Part shown: positions 50,172-58,960 of the stretch, piece after piece | How the letters are laid out: every line of letters begins with the position of its first letter | How positions within the stretch are numbered: position 1 is the stretch's first letter | Assembly: GCA_023425025.1 (NCBI GenBank) | Contig: JAFADG010000058.1 | Location: 1-64,000 of the forward strand | Length of the DNA: 64,000 nt | Source of the DNA: Bacillota bacterium | GTDB lineage: Bacteria > Bacillota > Clostridia > Christensenellales > Aristaeellaceae | Direction: 5' to 3' | The notes under the pieces: generated by a model | The model's input: only the letters and a program-made list of their open reading frames with translations | The model's database searches: none | What the model was told of the DNA's origin: nothing | Position numbers and translations under genes: made by a program

Positions 50172-51651
50172 CCTGCTGATCCACCGGCAGCGAGAACCAA
50201 AACCGGCTCCCCTTTCCCAATTCACTTTCCACGCCATAGGGCAAATGGTGCATTTCCAGTATGGATTGCACAATGGAAAGCCCCAGCCCCGTGCCGATGG
50301 CCGCCCGCTTGTGATGAGGGGCCCGGTAATACCTGCTCCAGATGTGCGGCATTTCCTCCTTGGGTATGCCGCTGCCGGTATCGATTACAGAGAGGGTCAC
50401 ATGCTCCTCCTCCACCGTCTGGCTCACCCGCACCTTTTTATCTTCGCCCGTGTACAGGATGGCGTTGTTGATCAGGTTGTATATCGCCTGGGTGATCTTC
50501 GTCTCATCCGCCGTAACAAACACATCCGCACCGGCATCAAAGGTCACCTCGTACCCATCCTGCTCCGTCAGCTTTTGATAGCGCTTGAGCACGTCACGTA
50601 TGCTGGCCGTCAGGTTGTAGACCTGGGGCGCAAGCTCCATATTCCCCGCCGCCAGCCGGGAATAATCCAGCACGGCGCTGACCAGGGTGGACAGGCGCTT
50701 TGTCTCATCGATGATCACCTGCATGTTTTCCGGCGTATTTTCGCCCGGTATATCACGCATGACCTCCGCATAGCCGCCGATCATGGTCAGCGGCGTGCGC
50801 AGATCATGGGAGATGTTGGCGATCAGTTCCTTTTGCAATTGATCTACCCGGCTCAAGTCCTTGGCCGCCTTGGTCAGGGTATCGTTCAATTCCATGATCT
50901 CCCGGTATCCCGTTTTGCGCTCGGGCGGCAAGAACTTGCCCTGAGAAAGCGCTTTGGCCGCCTCGTTGGTCTCGATGATCGGCCGGGTGACGCGCCTGGC
51001 CATCAAAAAGGACAGCAAAAGCGCCAGCGCCAGCAAAAATACGCTGATCAGCACCAACTGGCTGCGCAGCGTTTCCACCGTGGCATTGATCGGGGTGACC
51101 CTGGCGGTCAGATATATGCCCTTTGTCCGGCCCTGCAAAGTGTTTGCCAGCCGCAGATACAGCATGCTCTCGGCGATGCCGTTGTCCGGCGGCGGCACAG
51201 GGCCCACAAACCGCCTGGCGTCATAGACCCTGTTGCGGAATTCCTGCAGGTCAAACACCTGCAAATAGGTGTTGTCCGCCGCCTGCGCCATTTCCCACAG
51301 CTTTCTCCTGTTCCACGCACTCATTCTGTGCACAATTGACCCAGCGGTCAAATCCGCCGTCTCGGTGGTAACCATGTCCTCGTCGATCACCAAGATGCTG
51401 ACGTCATTCTCCTGGGAGATGCGCTCCACCAGCGTTTGCAGTTCTGAATTGTCAATGTTTTGCGCAATGGTTTCCGCGGTGCTTCTCAAATTGTTGATTT
51501 TGAGCATACGGTAAAAATCATCCAGCAGCATGGTTTGAAATATCCACAGCAGGATCAAAAGAACCGCCACAAACAGCAGTAGGTACAGAAAAATCCGCGC
51601 GCGGATGCCCTGCTTTTCATAGCGCGAGCGCAGCCTGTGGAACATGCTCAT
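50155..51651 (-). CDS. Sensor histidine kinase with HAMP domain
   Basis: The membrane sensor of a two-component pair with the response regulator just upstream. About 498 residues: a membrane helix (about 22-42), an outer domain (about 43-180), a second helix (about 190-210), HAMP, the HisKA box ELIANISHDLRTPLTMIGG with the phosphorylated His, and HATPase motifs (NLINNAILYTGED, DTGSGIP, GTGLGLSIVQSILEM). The start is uncertain (an ATG two codons on or a TTG ten codons earlier). It stops inside the convergent MATE gene's last codons. Confidence 0.93.
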   Translation of the reverse strand: MSMFHRLRSRYEKQGIRARIFLYLLLFVAVLLILLWIFQTMLLDDFYRMLKINNLRSTAETIAQNIDNSELQTLVERISQENDVSILVIDEDMVTTETADLTAGSIVHRMSAWNRRKLWEMAQAADNTYLQVFDLQEFRNRVYDARRFVGPVPPPDNGIAESMLYLRLANTLQGRTKGIYLTARVTPINATVETLRSQLVLISVFLLALALLLSFLMARRVTRPIIETNEAAKALSQGKFLPPERKTGYREIMELNDTLTKAAKDLSRVDQLQKELIANISHDLRTPLTMIGGYAEVMRDIPGENTPENMQVIIDETKRLSTLVSAVLDYSRLAAGNMELAPQVYNLTASIRDVLKRYQKLTEQDGYEVTFDAGADVFVTADETKITQAIYNLINNAILYTGEDKKVRVSQTVEEEHVTLSVIDTGSGIPKEEMPHIWSRYYRAPHHKRAAIGTGLGLSIVQSILEMHHLPYGVESELGKGSRFWFSLPVDQQASPPG

Positions 51652-51667
51652 GGGTGCCGCGCCTGTT

Positions 51668-52339
51668 TCAGCCGTTTTCAAAGCGGTATCCCACCCCTCG
51701 CAGCGTCACGATATGGCCGGCGTATTTTCCCAATTGCCTGCGCAACAGCTTGATATGCGTATCCAGCGTGCGGTCGTCCCCGAAAAAGTCATAGCCCCAC
51801 ACCTGGGTGATCAGCTTCTCCCGGCTGAGGGCGATGCCCCGGTTGCGGACCATGTAAAACAGCAGATCATATTCCTTGGGTGACAGCTCCACGTTTTCCC
51901 CGTCCACCAAAACCATGCGGGCGGTAAAATCCACAGTGATGCCGCTGACGGTGACCACATCCCGCTTTTGGTCCGTATCCATCCGTCCGCGCTTTAAAAC
52001 GGCAGCGACCCGCATCATCAGCTCCTTGGGGGAAAAGGGCTTGACCACATAGTCATCCACGCCCAGCTCGAAGCCGTGGATCCTGTCGTATTCCTCACCC
52101 CGGGCGGAGAGCATGATTACAGGGGTTTGGGATTCCTTGCGGATTTCGCGGCAGGCGGAAAAGCCGTCCAACTCCGGCATCATGACATCCAGTATGATCA
52201 GGTCAAAGGTCTGCTTGCGGGCAAGCTCCACGGCGGCCATGCCGTTTTCCGCTTCCGCCACCTCATAGCCTTCGAAAACCGCGTATTTTTTGATCAGCTC
52301 GCGAATGCGGGCCTCGTCGTCCACCACCAGCAATTTCAT
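51668..52339 (-). CDS. OmpR/PhoB-type response regulator
   Basis: A 223-residue regulator. The receiver has the acidic pair DDE at 7-9, the phosphorylated Asp51 in LDVMMPELDG, and Lys in VVKPFSPKEL. The winged-helix DNA-binding domain has SPKEYDLLFYMVRNRGIALS and the wing DDRTLDTHIKLLRRQL. The start MKLLVVDDE follows GGGGGGAG. It sits 54 bases after the PDZ gene and 16 before the kinase. Confidence 0.95.
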   Translation of the reverse strand: MKLLVVDDEARIRELIKKYAVFEGYEVAEAENGMAAVELARKQTFDLIILDVMMPELDGFSACREIRKESQTPVIMLSARGEEYDRIHGFELGVDDYVVKPFSPKELMMRVAAVLKRGRMDTDQKRDVVTVSGITVDFTARMVLVDGENVELSPKEYDLLFYMVRNRGIALSREKLITQVWGYDFFGDDRTLDTHIKLLRRQLGKYAGHIVTLRGVGYRFENG

Positions 52340-52393
52340 AAGCGTTCTCCCCCCACCCAAGTATATACAAAAGCGGGTCATCCGGCAAGCGGC

Positions 52394-52957
52394 CTAAGCC
52401 TGCTCCTCCCCTGCGCCCGCATGAAACTGCACCGTCACCAAGTCTGGACCCCGGCGCAGCGTAAGGGACGCCGTTTCCCCATTGGCCAAATGATTCAGTA
52501 AGGACAAAAGCTCCGTCGCGTCCGTCACCGGCTTGTCGTTCATTTGCAAAATGCGGTCTCCCGGGCGAATGCCGGCCTTGTGCGAAGGACTCCCCCCAGA
52601 TACGGAAAGCACATAGACCCCAGGCCCTGAAACATGAAACGCGGCCGCCGCCTGGTTTGTCTGTATATCCAGCAGAATCAGCCCGGCGTCAGCATTCTCC
52701 TTCTGCGTCGAAAGAGGCGTCAATGGCGCATTCATTTGGGGCGGCGTCCGGGCGCCGGTATCCCGGGGCCCGCCTCCCCATAACGATATGATTCCCAGCA
52801 GCGCTATCGCAAGCCCGGCGGGTACAGCCCATTGCCATTTCTTTGGGCCGCTGCCCGGCGCCTGTTTTTCACCGTGCCACGCAAGTAACCCGCGCTGGGG
52901 ATATGCCTTGGATTCGATGCATATCTCAAAAGGCGCCTGTGCGTTCTGCCTGTCCAT
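52394..52957 (-). CDS. Membrane-anchored PDZ-domain protein
   Basis: A 187-residue protein: a cytoplasmic tail (about 1-40), one helix (WAVPAGLAIALLGIISLWGG, about 44-63), and an outer PDZ domain (about 105-180) with GVYVLSVSGGSPSHKAGIRP, GDRILQMNDKPVT and GETASLTLRRG. There is no protease domain, unlike HtrA. It is the first gene of an operon with a response regulator and a histidine kinase and could sense or tether a ligand for that kinase. Its start follows AAGGG. Confidence 0.87.
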   Translation of the reverse strand: MDRQNAQAPFEICIESKAYPQRGLLAWHGEKQAPGSGPKKWQWAVPAGLAIALLGIISLWGGGPRDTGARTPPQMNAPLTPLSTQKENADAGLILLDIQTNQAAAAFHVSGPGVYVLSVSGGSPSHKAGIRPGDRILQMNDKPVTDATELLSLLNHLANGETASLTLRRGPDLVTVQFHAGAGEEQA

Positions 52958-53106
52958 AGTCTTTCCCTTCTTCCTTGGGCAAGACCATTGTACAAAAGGA
53001 AAGTGACGTGTAGTTGAACATGGCTTGAAACTTGATTGAAGGGGAGACAATGGCCTTGTCCGCAAGGCCCCGCGGTGCTATAATGGGCCCATTGGGAGGC
53101 GATGGA

Positions 53107-53877
53107 ATGAGCCATACACAAGCTGTCAAGGATCTGCGCGTACACGGAAACACGGATACGGGACTTTTAAAGCTGCTGGCACTTGCTTTCATGATTATTG
53201 ACCACACCGGAAAAATGCTGTTCCCCTTTATACCGGAGATGCGCATCCTCGGCCGCATCGCTTTCCCCCTGTACGCCTGGTCCCTGGTGGTAGGCTCGGA
53301 ATACACCAGAGACATTTGGCGCTACGCGCTGCGCGTTGCCGTCGTCGGCCTGATCGCCCAGCCCTTTTACATGCTGGGGCTGAATCACACCTGGACGGAG
53401 CCCAATATCTTTTTGACGCTTCTGCTGGCGCTGCTGGGGATCATCGCCATCAAGGAGGGCAAGCTGTACAGCCACATCTGGGGACCGGTGGCGGCAGTGA
53501 TCCTGGGCTCCGTACTGCACCCGGACTACGGCTGGCGCGGCGTGTTCTTCATCCTCATGCTCTATGGCGCGCGCAAAAGCCGCAGCGCGCTGTTCGTCGC
53601 GTTCGTGTCATTCGCGTTCTACTGGGGCGGTACCGGCTCGCCGGTCACCAGTTTCCTGGGCTTTCGCATTCCCCTGTTTGACATCCCCTATGTCGGCGAC
53701 ATCGCCACGCCCTTTTTCCGCACGCAGGCGCTATCCCTGATGTCGCTGCCGCTGATCCTCTTTTCCACCAATACCACCTTCAAGCTGCCCAAGTGGCTGG
53801 GCTATTCCGCCTATCCTCTGCACTTGGCCATCCTGGCGGTGATCGTCCACTGGAAGGGGATTATAGCCTGGTTTTAA
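53107..53877 (+). CDS. TraX family membrane protein
   Basis: A 256-residue integral membrane protein with about eight helices of the TraX (acyltransferase-like) family. Typical parts are LKLLALAFMIIDHTGKMLFP, RILGRIAFPLYAW, and the C-terminal YSAYPLHLAILAVI. In F plasmid TraX acetylates pilin; chromosomal copies in Firmicutes have no proven role. GGGAGGCGATGGA precedes the ATG. It is divergent from the PDZ gene and stands alone with its own terminator. Confidence 0.9.
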   Translation: MSHTQAVKDLRVHGNTDTGLLKLLALAFMIIDHTGKMLFPFIPEMRILGRIAFPLYAWSLVVGSEYTRDIWRYALRVAVVGLIAQPFYMLGLNHTWTEPNIFLTLLLALLGIIAIKEGKLYSHIWGPVAAVILGSVLHPDYGWRGVFFILMLYGARKSRSALFVAFVSFAFYWGGTGSPVTSFLGFRIPLFDIPYVGDIATPFFRTQALSLMSLPLILFSTNTTFKLPKWLGYSAYPLHLAILAVIVHWKGIIAWF

Positions 53878-53893
53878 GGATGGCTTGCAAACA

Positions 53894-53934
53894 GCAGGAG
53901 GGGAAGCGCTTGCTTCCCCTCCTGCTACGTTTTC
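53894..53934 (+). terminator. Terminator after the TraX gene
   Basis: GCAGGAGGGGAAGC pairs with GCTTCCCCTCCTGC around a short loop, followed by ACGTTTTC, just after the stop. Confidence 0.85.
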
Positions 53935-54046
53935 TAACAGATATTCGCATTGCAAGCATCTCCCAAAGAGAGGAAAACGCGTTCCGGGGCCTTCCCCGCA
54001 AATAAGCACTGAACACATCGCCCTTCCGATGGCTTGGTTTGTGCCG

Positions 54047-54069
54047 GCGGGCGATTGATAATCGCCCGC
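54047..54069. repeat. Palindromic repeat related to the MITE ends (inverted copy)
   Basis: GCGGGCGATT-gat-AATCGCCCGC. Read on the minus strand, its 80-base surroundings match those of 22544-22566. It lies in the 310-base gap between the TraX and icd genes, which otherwise shows only the TraX terminator. Confidence 0.75.
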
Positions 54070-54187
54070 TTTGCCGCATGAACACACACCTGAATACCAC
54101 ATCCAACACAACCGCTATTTCTTCGTTGTTTACTCAAAGAGGACGCCCCGCATACTCGCCGCATCCCATTTTCAGAGCGAGCTGAAA

Positions 54188-55384
54188 TCAGCCCAGCCTC
54201 TGCGCCACCGCTTTCAAAAACGCTTCCGTGCTGACCGCTCTGGCTGTCCCTTCAAACAACGATGCCAGGTCTTTCGTCATAACGCCGCCCTCAATGGTAT
54301 CCAGGGTAGCTTCTTCCAGCTTATTGGCAAAATCCTGAAGCTCCTGTATGCCGTCCAACTCCCCGCGCTTTTTCAGCGCGCCGGTCCAGGCAAAAATGGT
54401 GGCCACCGGGTTGGTGCTGGTTTCCTCGCCTTTTAAATGTTTGTAGTAGTGGCGCGTTACCGTGCCATGGGCCGCCTCGTACTCAAACACCCCGTCCGGC
54501 GATACCAATACGCTTGTCATCATGGCCAGGGAGCCAAAGGCCGTGGCCACCATATCGCTCATCACATCGCCGTCATAGTTTTTGCAAGCCCACACAAAGC
54601 CGCCAGGGCTGCGCATGACCCTGGCCACCGCGTCGTCGATGAGGGTATAGAAATATTCTATGCCAGACGCCTCGAAAGCCGCTTTGTATTTTTCATCATA
54701 CATCTCCTGAAAGATATCCTTGAACCTGTGGTCATACGTTTTGGAAATCGTATCCTTGGTGGAAAACCACAAGTCCTGCTTCACCGACAGCGCATACCGG
54801 AAGCAGGAATGGGCAAAAGCCTCGATGGAACCATCCAGGTTGTGCACCGCCTGCAAAATCCCCGGCCCTTCGAACTGGAAGATCTCGGCCCGCATCTTAT
54901 GACCGTCATCCCCGGTAAATACCAGCTCCGCCTTGCCGGGCCCGTTCACCTGCAGCTCCACCCCCTTGTACACGTCGCCATAAGCATGGCGGGCGATGGT
55001 GATGGGGGCTTTCCAGGTGCGCACCGTAGGCGTGATACCCTTCACCAGCACCGGCGCCCGGAACACCGTGCCATCGAGGATGGACCGGATGGTGGCGTTG
55101 GGGCTTTTCCACATTTTTTGCAGGGCGTACTCCTTCACCCGCTGGGCGTTGGGCGTGATGGTCGCGCACTTGACGGCCACGCCGTACTTCTTAGCCGCCA
55201 TGGCGCTGTCGTAAGTTATCTGATCCCCGGTTTGATCCCGCAAGGGCAGGCCAAGGTCATAATACGCTGTTTTGAGGTCAATATAGGGCAGCAGCAAAAG
55301 CTCCTTAATCTTTTGCCAGAGGATGCGGGTCATTTCGTCGCCGTCCATCTCCACCAGCGGCGTTTTCATGGCAATCCTGTACAT
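54188..55384 (-). CDS. icd: NADP-dependent isocitrate dehydrogenase
   Basis: It oxidises isocitrate to 2-oxoglutarate, here most likely for glutamate synthesis. The 398-residue product belongs to the eukaryote-like type II family: [27 protein letters not shown] (substrate loop with Ser), [15 protein letters not shown], and [20 protein letters not shown] (NADP site). It is shorter than E. coli Icd. A weak ribosome-binding site (GAAGGATGAAG) precedes the ATG. Single gene. Confidence 0.96.
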   Translation of the reverse strand: MYRIAMKTPLVEMDGDEMTRILWQKIKELLLLPYIDLKTAYYDLGLPLRDQTGDQITYDSAMAAKKYGVAVKCATITPNAQRVKEYALQKMWKSPNATIRSILDGTVFRAPVLVKGITPTVRTWKAPITIARHAYGDVYKGVELQVNGPGKAELVFTGDDGHKMRAEIFQFEGPGILQAVHNLDGSIEAFAHSCFRYALSVKQDLWFSTKDTISKTYDHRFKDIFQEMYDEKYKAAFEASGIEYFYTLIDDAVARVMRSPGGFVWACKNYDGDVMSDMVATAFGSLAMMTSVLVSPDGVFEYEAAHGTVTRHYYKHLKGEETSTNPVATIFAWTGALKKRGELDGIQELQDFANKLEEATLDTIEGGVMTKDLASLFEGTARAVSTEAFLKAVAQRLG

Positions 55385-55528
55385 GCGGCTTCATCCTTCA
55401 TCTGTTTGTTCGGGACCTGGTTTTCATCATTCTACCTAATGATCGTATGTTGGGCAAGGTCAGGAACACCAAAAGAACAGCCTGTGGACGCCTTGCGTAC
55501 CGGTTATTCCCCTTATGAAAAGATATCC

Positions 55529-55557
55529 TTGCAGAGGATGTCGAAATAGAGTACAAT
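55529..55557 (+). promoter_or_regulatory. Promoter for the folT transcript
   Basis: TTGCAG, a 17-base spacer and TACAAT, 35 bases before the riboswitch. A hairpin ATCACGCAG/CTGCGTGAT lies between them. Confidence 0.65.
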
Positions 55558-55591
55558 GGCATCACGCAGCAGCCCTGCGTGATTCGTGTAA

Positions 55592-55709
55592 GGCAGAGTA
55601 GGTTTGGGCGCGTCAAGTGTTCATGAACGGGGAGTTGTCATGAAACGAAACGGAAGGGTCTCCCTTCTGTGCGGTGCCCAAGGGAAAAGTCCGGCAGCCA
55701 TAGACTGCC
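55592..55709 (+). promoter_or_regulatory. Tetrahydrofolate riboswitch upstream of folT
   Basis: The leader carries the conserved THF aptamer blocks in order: GGCAGAGTAGG, GCGTCAAGTG, ATGAAACGAAACGGAAG, and GCGGTGCCCAAGG; TTGGGC at 55603 pairs with GCCCAA at 55676. In the family THF binding lowers expression of folate uptake. GGCAG at 55693-55697 can pair with CTGCC at 55705-55709, and a last hairpin (CGAATCTT/AAGATTCG, 55761-55789) sits two bases before the ribosome-binding site, so control of translation is likely. Recognised by eye, not by covariance search. Confidence 0.82.
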
Positions 55710-55803
55710 GCGCCCTCCCATAGCCGCATCCCACTGCTTCATGCTCATGGGCGCCCCTAGCGAATCTTATTTGGCAACCCCAAGATTCGAGAGGAGGAGT
55801 ACC

Positions 55804-56361
55804 ATGCAAAAAGCTTTGCGCACGCTTCAAAAGCCGCAAACCCTGGTCCTGTTGGCCCTGCTGATCGCGCTGCAGGTCGTATTGACCCGTTTTCTTTCTA
55901 TCACGCCCGCTCCATGGCTTCGCATCAGCTTTGGATTTTTGCCTATCGCTGCCGCCGGCATGCTGTTCGGGCCCATTCCCGCCGCTTTGGCCGGGGCCCT
56001 TGGCGATGTGGTTGGCTTTTTTCTTTTTCCCAGCGGCGCCTTTTTCCCGGGCTACACCCTTACGGCGGCCATGTCGGGCCTGTTTTACGGCTTGTTCCTT
56101 TTTAACATCCACAAGGAGATCCGTCACGGCAGCAAGGCTGCCTGGCTGCGCATACTGCTGTGTGAGCTGACCATCACGGTCATCTGCTATCTGATCCTGA
56201 ACACCCTTTGGGCGCACATCCTGGTCGGCAAGGCATTTTTCGCCCTGCTGTCCACCAGGGCGGTAAAGAACATTGCCCAGTATCCCATCAACGCCTTGCT
56301 GCTGATGGAAGTGGGCGTGCTGTTAAAGCGGCTCCCGTCCTCGCTGCGGCCTTCCATCTAG
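55804..56361 (+). CDS. folT: Folate ECF transporter S component
   Basis: The substrate-binding membrane subunit that works with the shared ECF energizer module to import folate. The 185-residue product has about six helices, the family start TLVLLALLIALQVVLTRFLS, the loop LRISFGFLPIAAAGMLFGPI, PIPAALAGALGDVVGFFLFP, and a C-terminal VKNIAQYPINALLLMEVGVL segment. The specificity call is supported by the THF riboswitch upstream. GAGGAGGAG precedes the ATG. Confidence 0.9.
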   Translation: MQKALRTLQKPQTLVLLALLIALQVVLTRFLSITPAPWLRISFGFLPIAAAGMLFGPIPAALAGALGDVVGFFLFPSGAFFPGYTLTAAMSGLFYGLFLFNIHKEIRHGSKAAWLRILLCELTITVICYLILNTLWAHILVGKAFFALLSTRAVKNIAQYPINALLLMEVGVLLKRLPSSLRPSI

Positions 56362-56399
56362 GCCGGCGCAATCATTCCTTTTCTCAGGAGGTCTTCCCC

Positions 56400-57065
56400 A
56401 TGCCCGTTTCTAAAAAAGCCATCCTGGCGGAGCTTTCCCGCCTGTATCCCCAGCCCAGGCCCGAGCTGAATTTCACCAACCCCTACGAAACGCTGGTGGC
56501 CACCATATTGTCGGCCCAATGCACCGACAAGCAGGTGAACAAGGTTACTCCCGCCGTGTTTACCGCTTACCCGGATGCCCTTGCCATGGCCGCCGCCACG
56601 CCGGAGGAACTGTACCCCATGGTGAAAAGCTGCGGCTTTAAAACAAAAGCCACGAACATCGTCATGGCCTGCCGGGAACTGGTTGCAAAGCACGGCAGCC
56701 AGGTGCCCGATACCATGGAGGAATTGACAAAGCTGCCGGGCGTGGGCCGGAAAACCGCCAATGTGGTGCTGGCCAACGCCTTCAACATCCCGGCCATCGC
56801 GGTGGATACCCATGTGTTCCGGGTCAGCAACCGGCTGGGGCTGGCGAGTGCCAAAACGGTAGAGGAAACGGAAAGGCAGCTGCAAAAAGCCATCCCCAAA
56901 AAGGACTGGCGGGACGCGCACCACTGGCTCATCTTTCACGGCCGCAGGGTATGCCATGCCCAAAGGCCGGATTGCGAAGGCTGCACGCTGCACGCACTGT
57001 GCCGCCATTACAACTCAATGAAGCAGGCACCCGCCAAAACGCCTGCCGCCGCCAAAGAAGCATAA
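56400..57065 (+). CDS. nth: Endonuclease III
   Basis: A DNA glycosylase/AP lyase that removes oxidised pyrimidines. The 221-residue product has the helix-hairpin-helix with catalytic Lys (LPGVGRKTANVVLANAF), the catalytic Asp in AVDTHVFRVSNRL, ILSAQCTDKQVNKVTP, and a C-terminal four-cysteine iron-sulfur cluster CHAQRPDCEGCTLHALC. CAGGAGG precedes the ATG. It starts 38 bases after folT. A strong terminator follows. Confidence 0.97.
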   Translation: MPVSKKAILAELSRLYPQPRPELNFTNPYETLVATILSAQCTDKQVNKVTPAVFTAYPDALAMAAATPEELYPMVKSCGFKTKATNIVMACRELVAKHGSQVPDTMEELTKLPGVGRKTANVVLANAFNIPAIAVDTHVFRVSNRLGLASAKTVEETERQLQKAIPKKDWRDAHHWLIFHGRRVCHAQRPDCEGCTLHALCRHYNSMKQAPAKTPAAAKEA

Positions 57066-57099
57066 CCCTATCATAAAATAAAGTTTTTCAAGGATGGGT

Positions 57100-57142
57100 G
57101 CGGGAAGGGGAATTTTTTCAAAAAGTCCCCTTCCCGCTTTTT
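57100..57142 (+). terminator. Terminator after nth
   Basis: GCGGGAAGGGGA pairs with TCCCCTTCCCGC, followed by TTTTT. Confidence 0.9.
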
Positions 57143-57246
57143 CCCCCGTTAATTCGTCTCCGTCCCTTTTCGCGCGGTTCTTTTCATGGTATAATGGAAA
57201 AGCTATGGCTTGACAACTTTTGCTGTATCTGGATAGGAGGAACACC

Positions 57247-58515
57247 GTGTCCCTTTTTGTAGATCATGTAACCATCACGGCCAAGGCCGGCAACGGCGGC
57301 AATGGCTGTGTTTCCTTTCACCGGGAAAAATTCGTATTGAACGGCGGTCCCGACGGCGGCGACGGCGGCGTGGGCGGCGACATCGTGCTTTTGGCCGACG
57401 GCAACATGCACACCCTTTTGGATTTCCGCTACAAGACCAAGTACACGGCGGAAAACGGCGCCGACGGCGCGGCCGGCCGCTGTACCGGCAAAAAGGGCGA
57501 ACCTCTCATCATCAAGGTGCCGGTGGGCACCGTGGTCAAGGAAGTGGAAACCGGGGCAACTGTGGCGGATATGTTCACCGCCGGCCAGGAGAAGGTGCTT
57601 CTAAAAGGCGGCCGCGGCGGCTGGGGCAACAGCCATTTTGCCACTCCCACCCGGCAGGCCCCTAACTTTGCCAAGCCCGGCACCAAAACGCAAATACACA
57701 CCTTCAAGCTGGAATTGAAAACCATTGCCGATGTGGGTCTGGTGGGTTATCCCAACGTAGGCAAGAGCACGATTTTGTCGGTGGTCACCGCCGCCCGGCC
57801 CAAGATCGCCAACTATCACTTTACGACGCTGACGCCGAACCTGGGCATCGTCCGCCGCCACGGCAACGATTTTGTGATGGCCGACATCCCCGGCCTGGTG
57901 GAAGGCGCCAGCGCGGGCGTAGGCCTGGGCCTGGATTTTCTGCGCCATGTGGAGCGCACCCGGCTGCTTTTGCACGTGGTTGACATCTCCGGCTGCGAAG
58001 GCCGCGACCCGATTGCGGATTACGAGCAGATCAATCAGGAACTGCACCAGTACGGCGATCTTTCCAGGCGGCCTCAAATCATTGTCTGCAACAAGTGCGA
58101 CCTGCCCGAATCGGCGGAAAACGTACAGCGCATGCGGGAGCACATACAGGGCAAGGACATCCCCGTTTTTGCCGTCAGCGCCGCCACCCGCCAGGGCTTT
58201 GACGAACTGATGGACGAAACCAGCCGGCTGCTCAATACCCTGCCGCCCCCCGCGCCTTTTGAAACGGATGAGCCGCTGTTTGAGGTAAAGGATCAGGAAG
58301 GCTTCACCGTATCAAAGGATGACGATGTGTACGAGGTTACCGGCCCGGCCATGGTCCGGCTGCTGGACAGCGTGAACTTTGACGAGGAAGAAAGCATCAA
58401 CTGGTTCCACCGCACGCTGCGCCGCATGGGCGTTATCGACGCACTGCGCGAGGCCGGCGCGTCAGAGGGCGATACCGTGCGCATTGAAGACATGGAATTT
58501 GATTTTGTGGAATAA
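57247..58515 (+). CDS. obgE: GTPase ObgE
   Basis: An essential GTPase of ribosome assembly and stress control. The 422-residue product has the glycine-rich Obg domain (AKAGNGGNGCVSFHREKFV, GPDGGDGGVGGDIVL), the G domain with GYPNVGKST (G1), DIPGLVEGAS (G3) and NKCD (G4), and the C-terminal OCT domain (DEEESINWFHRTLRRMGV). It starts at a GTG after TAGGAGG; no ATG fits the conserved start. A TATAAT box lies 50 bases upstream. Confidence 0.97.
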   Translation: MSLFVDHVTITAKAGNGGNGCVSFHREKFVLNGGPDGGDGGVGGDIVLLADGNMHTLLDFRYKTKYTAENGADGAAGRCTGKKGEPLIIKVPVGTVVKEVETGATVADMFTAGQEKVLLKGGRGGWGNSHFATPTRQAPNFAKPGTKTQIHTFKLELKTIADVGLVGYPNVGKSTILSVVTAARPKIANYHFTTLTPNLGIVRRHGNDFVMADIPGLVEGASAGVGLGLDFLRHVERTRLLLHVVDISGCEGRDPIADYEQINQELHQYGDLSRRPQIIVCNKCDLPESAENVQRMREHIQGKDIPVFAVSAATRQGFDELMDETSRLLNTLPPPAPFETDEPLFEVKDQEGFTVSKDDDVYEVTGPAMVRLLDSVNFDEEESINWFHRTLRRMGVIDALREAGASEGDTVRIEDMEFDFVE

Positions 58516-58529
58516 GAGGTTTCAAAATT

Positions 58530-58826
58530 ATGAGCTTAACCAGTAAACAGCGGGCATACCTTCGCAGCCTGGCCAACACCATGGAGACCATACTGTACAT
58601 CGGCAAGGAAGGCATTTCCCCCAACACCGTCAAGCAGGCCTATGACGCCCTGGAAGCCAGGGAACTGATCAAGTGCGGCGTGCAGCGCGGCGCGCCCCTT
58701 GACGCCAAGGAAGCCTGCCAGGCCCTGTGCGAACAGACCGGCGCGGAACCCGTGCAGTGCATCGGCAGCAGGTTTGTCATCTACCGTCCGTCCAGGGACA
58801 AGCAGAAAATCATTCTGGAAGCGTAA
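58530..58826 (+). CDS. yhbY: CRM-domain RNA-binding protein YhbY (YqeI)
   Basis: A small pre-50S-associated RNA-binding protein. The 98-residue product is one CRM domain: LTSKQRAYLRSLANTMETIL, IGKEGISPNTVKQAYDALEA (GxxG-like loop), ELIKCGVQRG, and a C-terminal strand QCIGSRFVIYRPSRDK. It follows obgE at 14 bases, the usual pairing. Confidence 0.95.
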   Translation: MSLTSKQRAYLRSLANTMETILYIGKEGISPNTVKQAYDALEARELIKCGVQRGAPLDAKEACQALCEQTGAEPVQCIGSRFVIYRPSRDKQKIILEA

Positions 58827-58960
58827 GCGCAATCAACATACGTCTGTCCAAACGGATGCGATGCGGAATGTTTTTTCCGTGCCGCATCCGTTTTTTTCCG
58901 TTTCCTTCCTATCCAACGCATCCCCCGCTATGCTATAATCCACAGGGAGGAGGGGAAAAA

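Noticed and set aside
55398..55616. A 72-codon minus-strand frame opposite the folT promoter and riboswitch
   Set aside because: No ribosome-binding site, and it overlaps the promoter and aptamer on the other strand.
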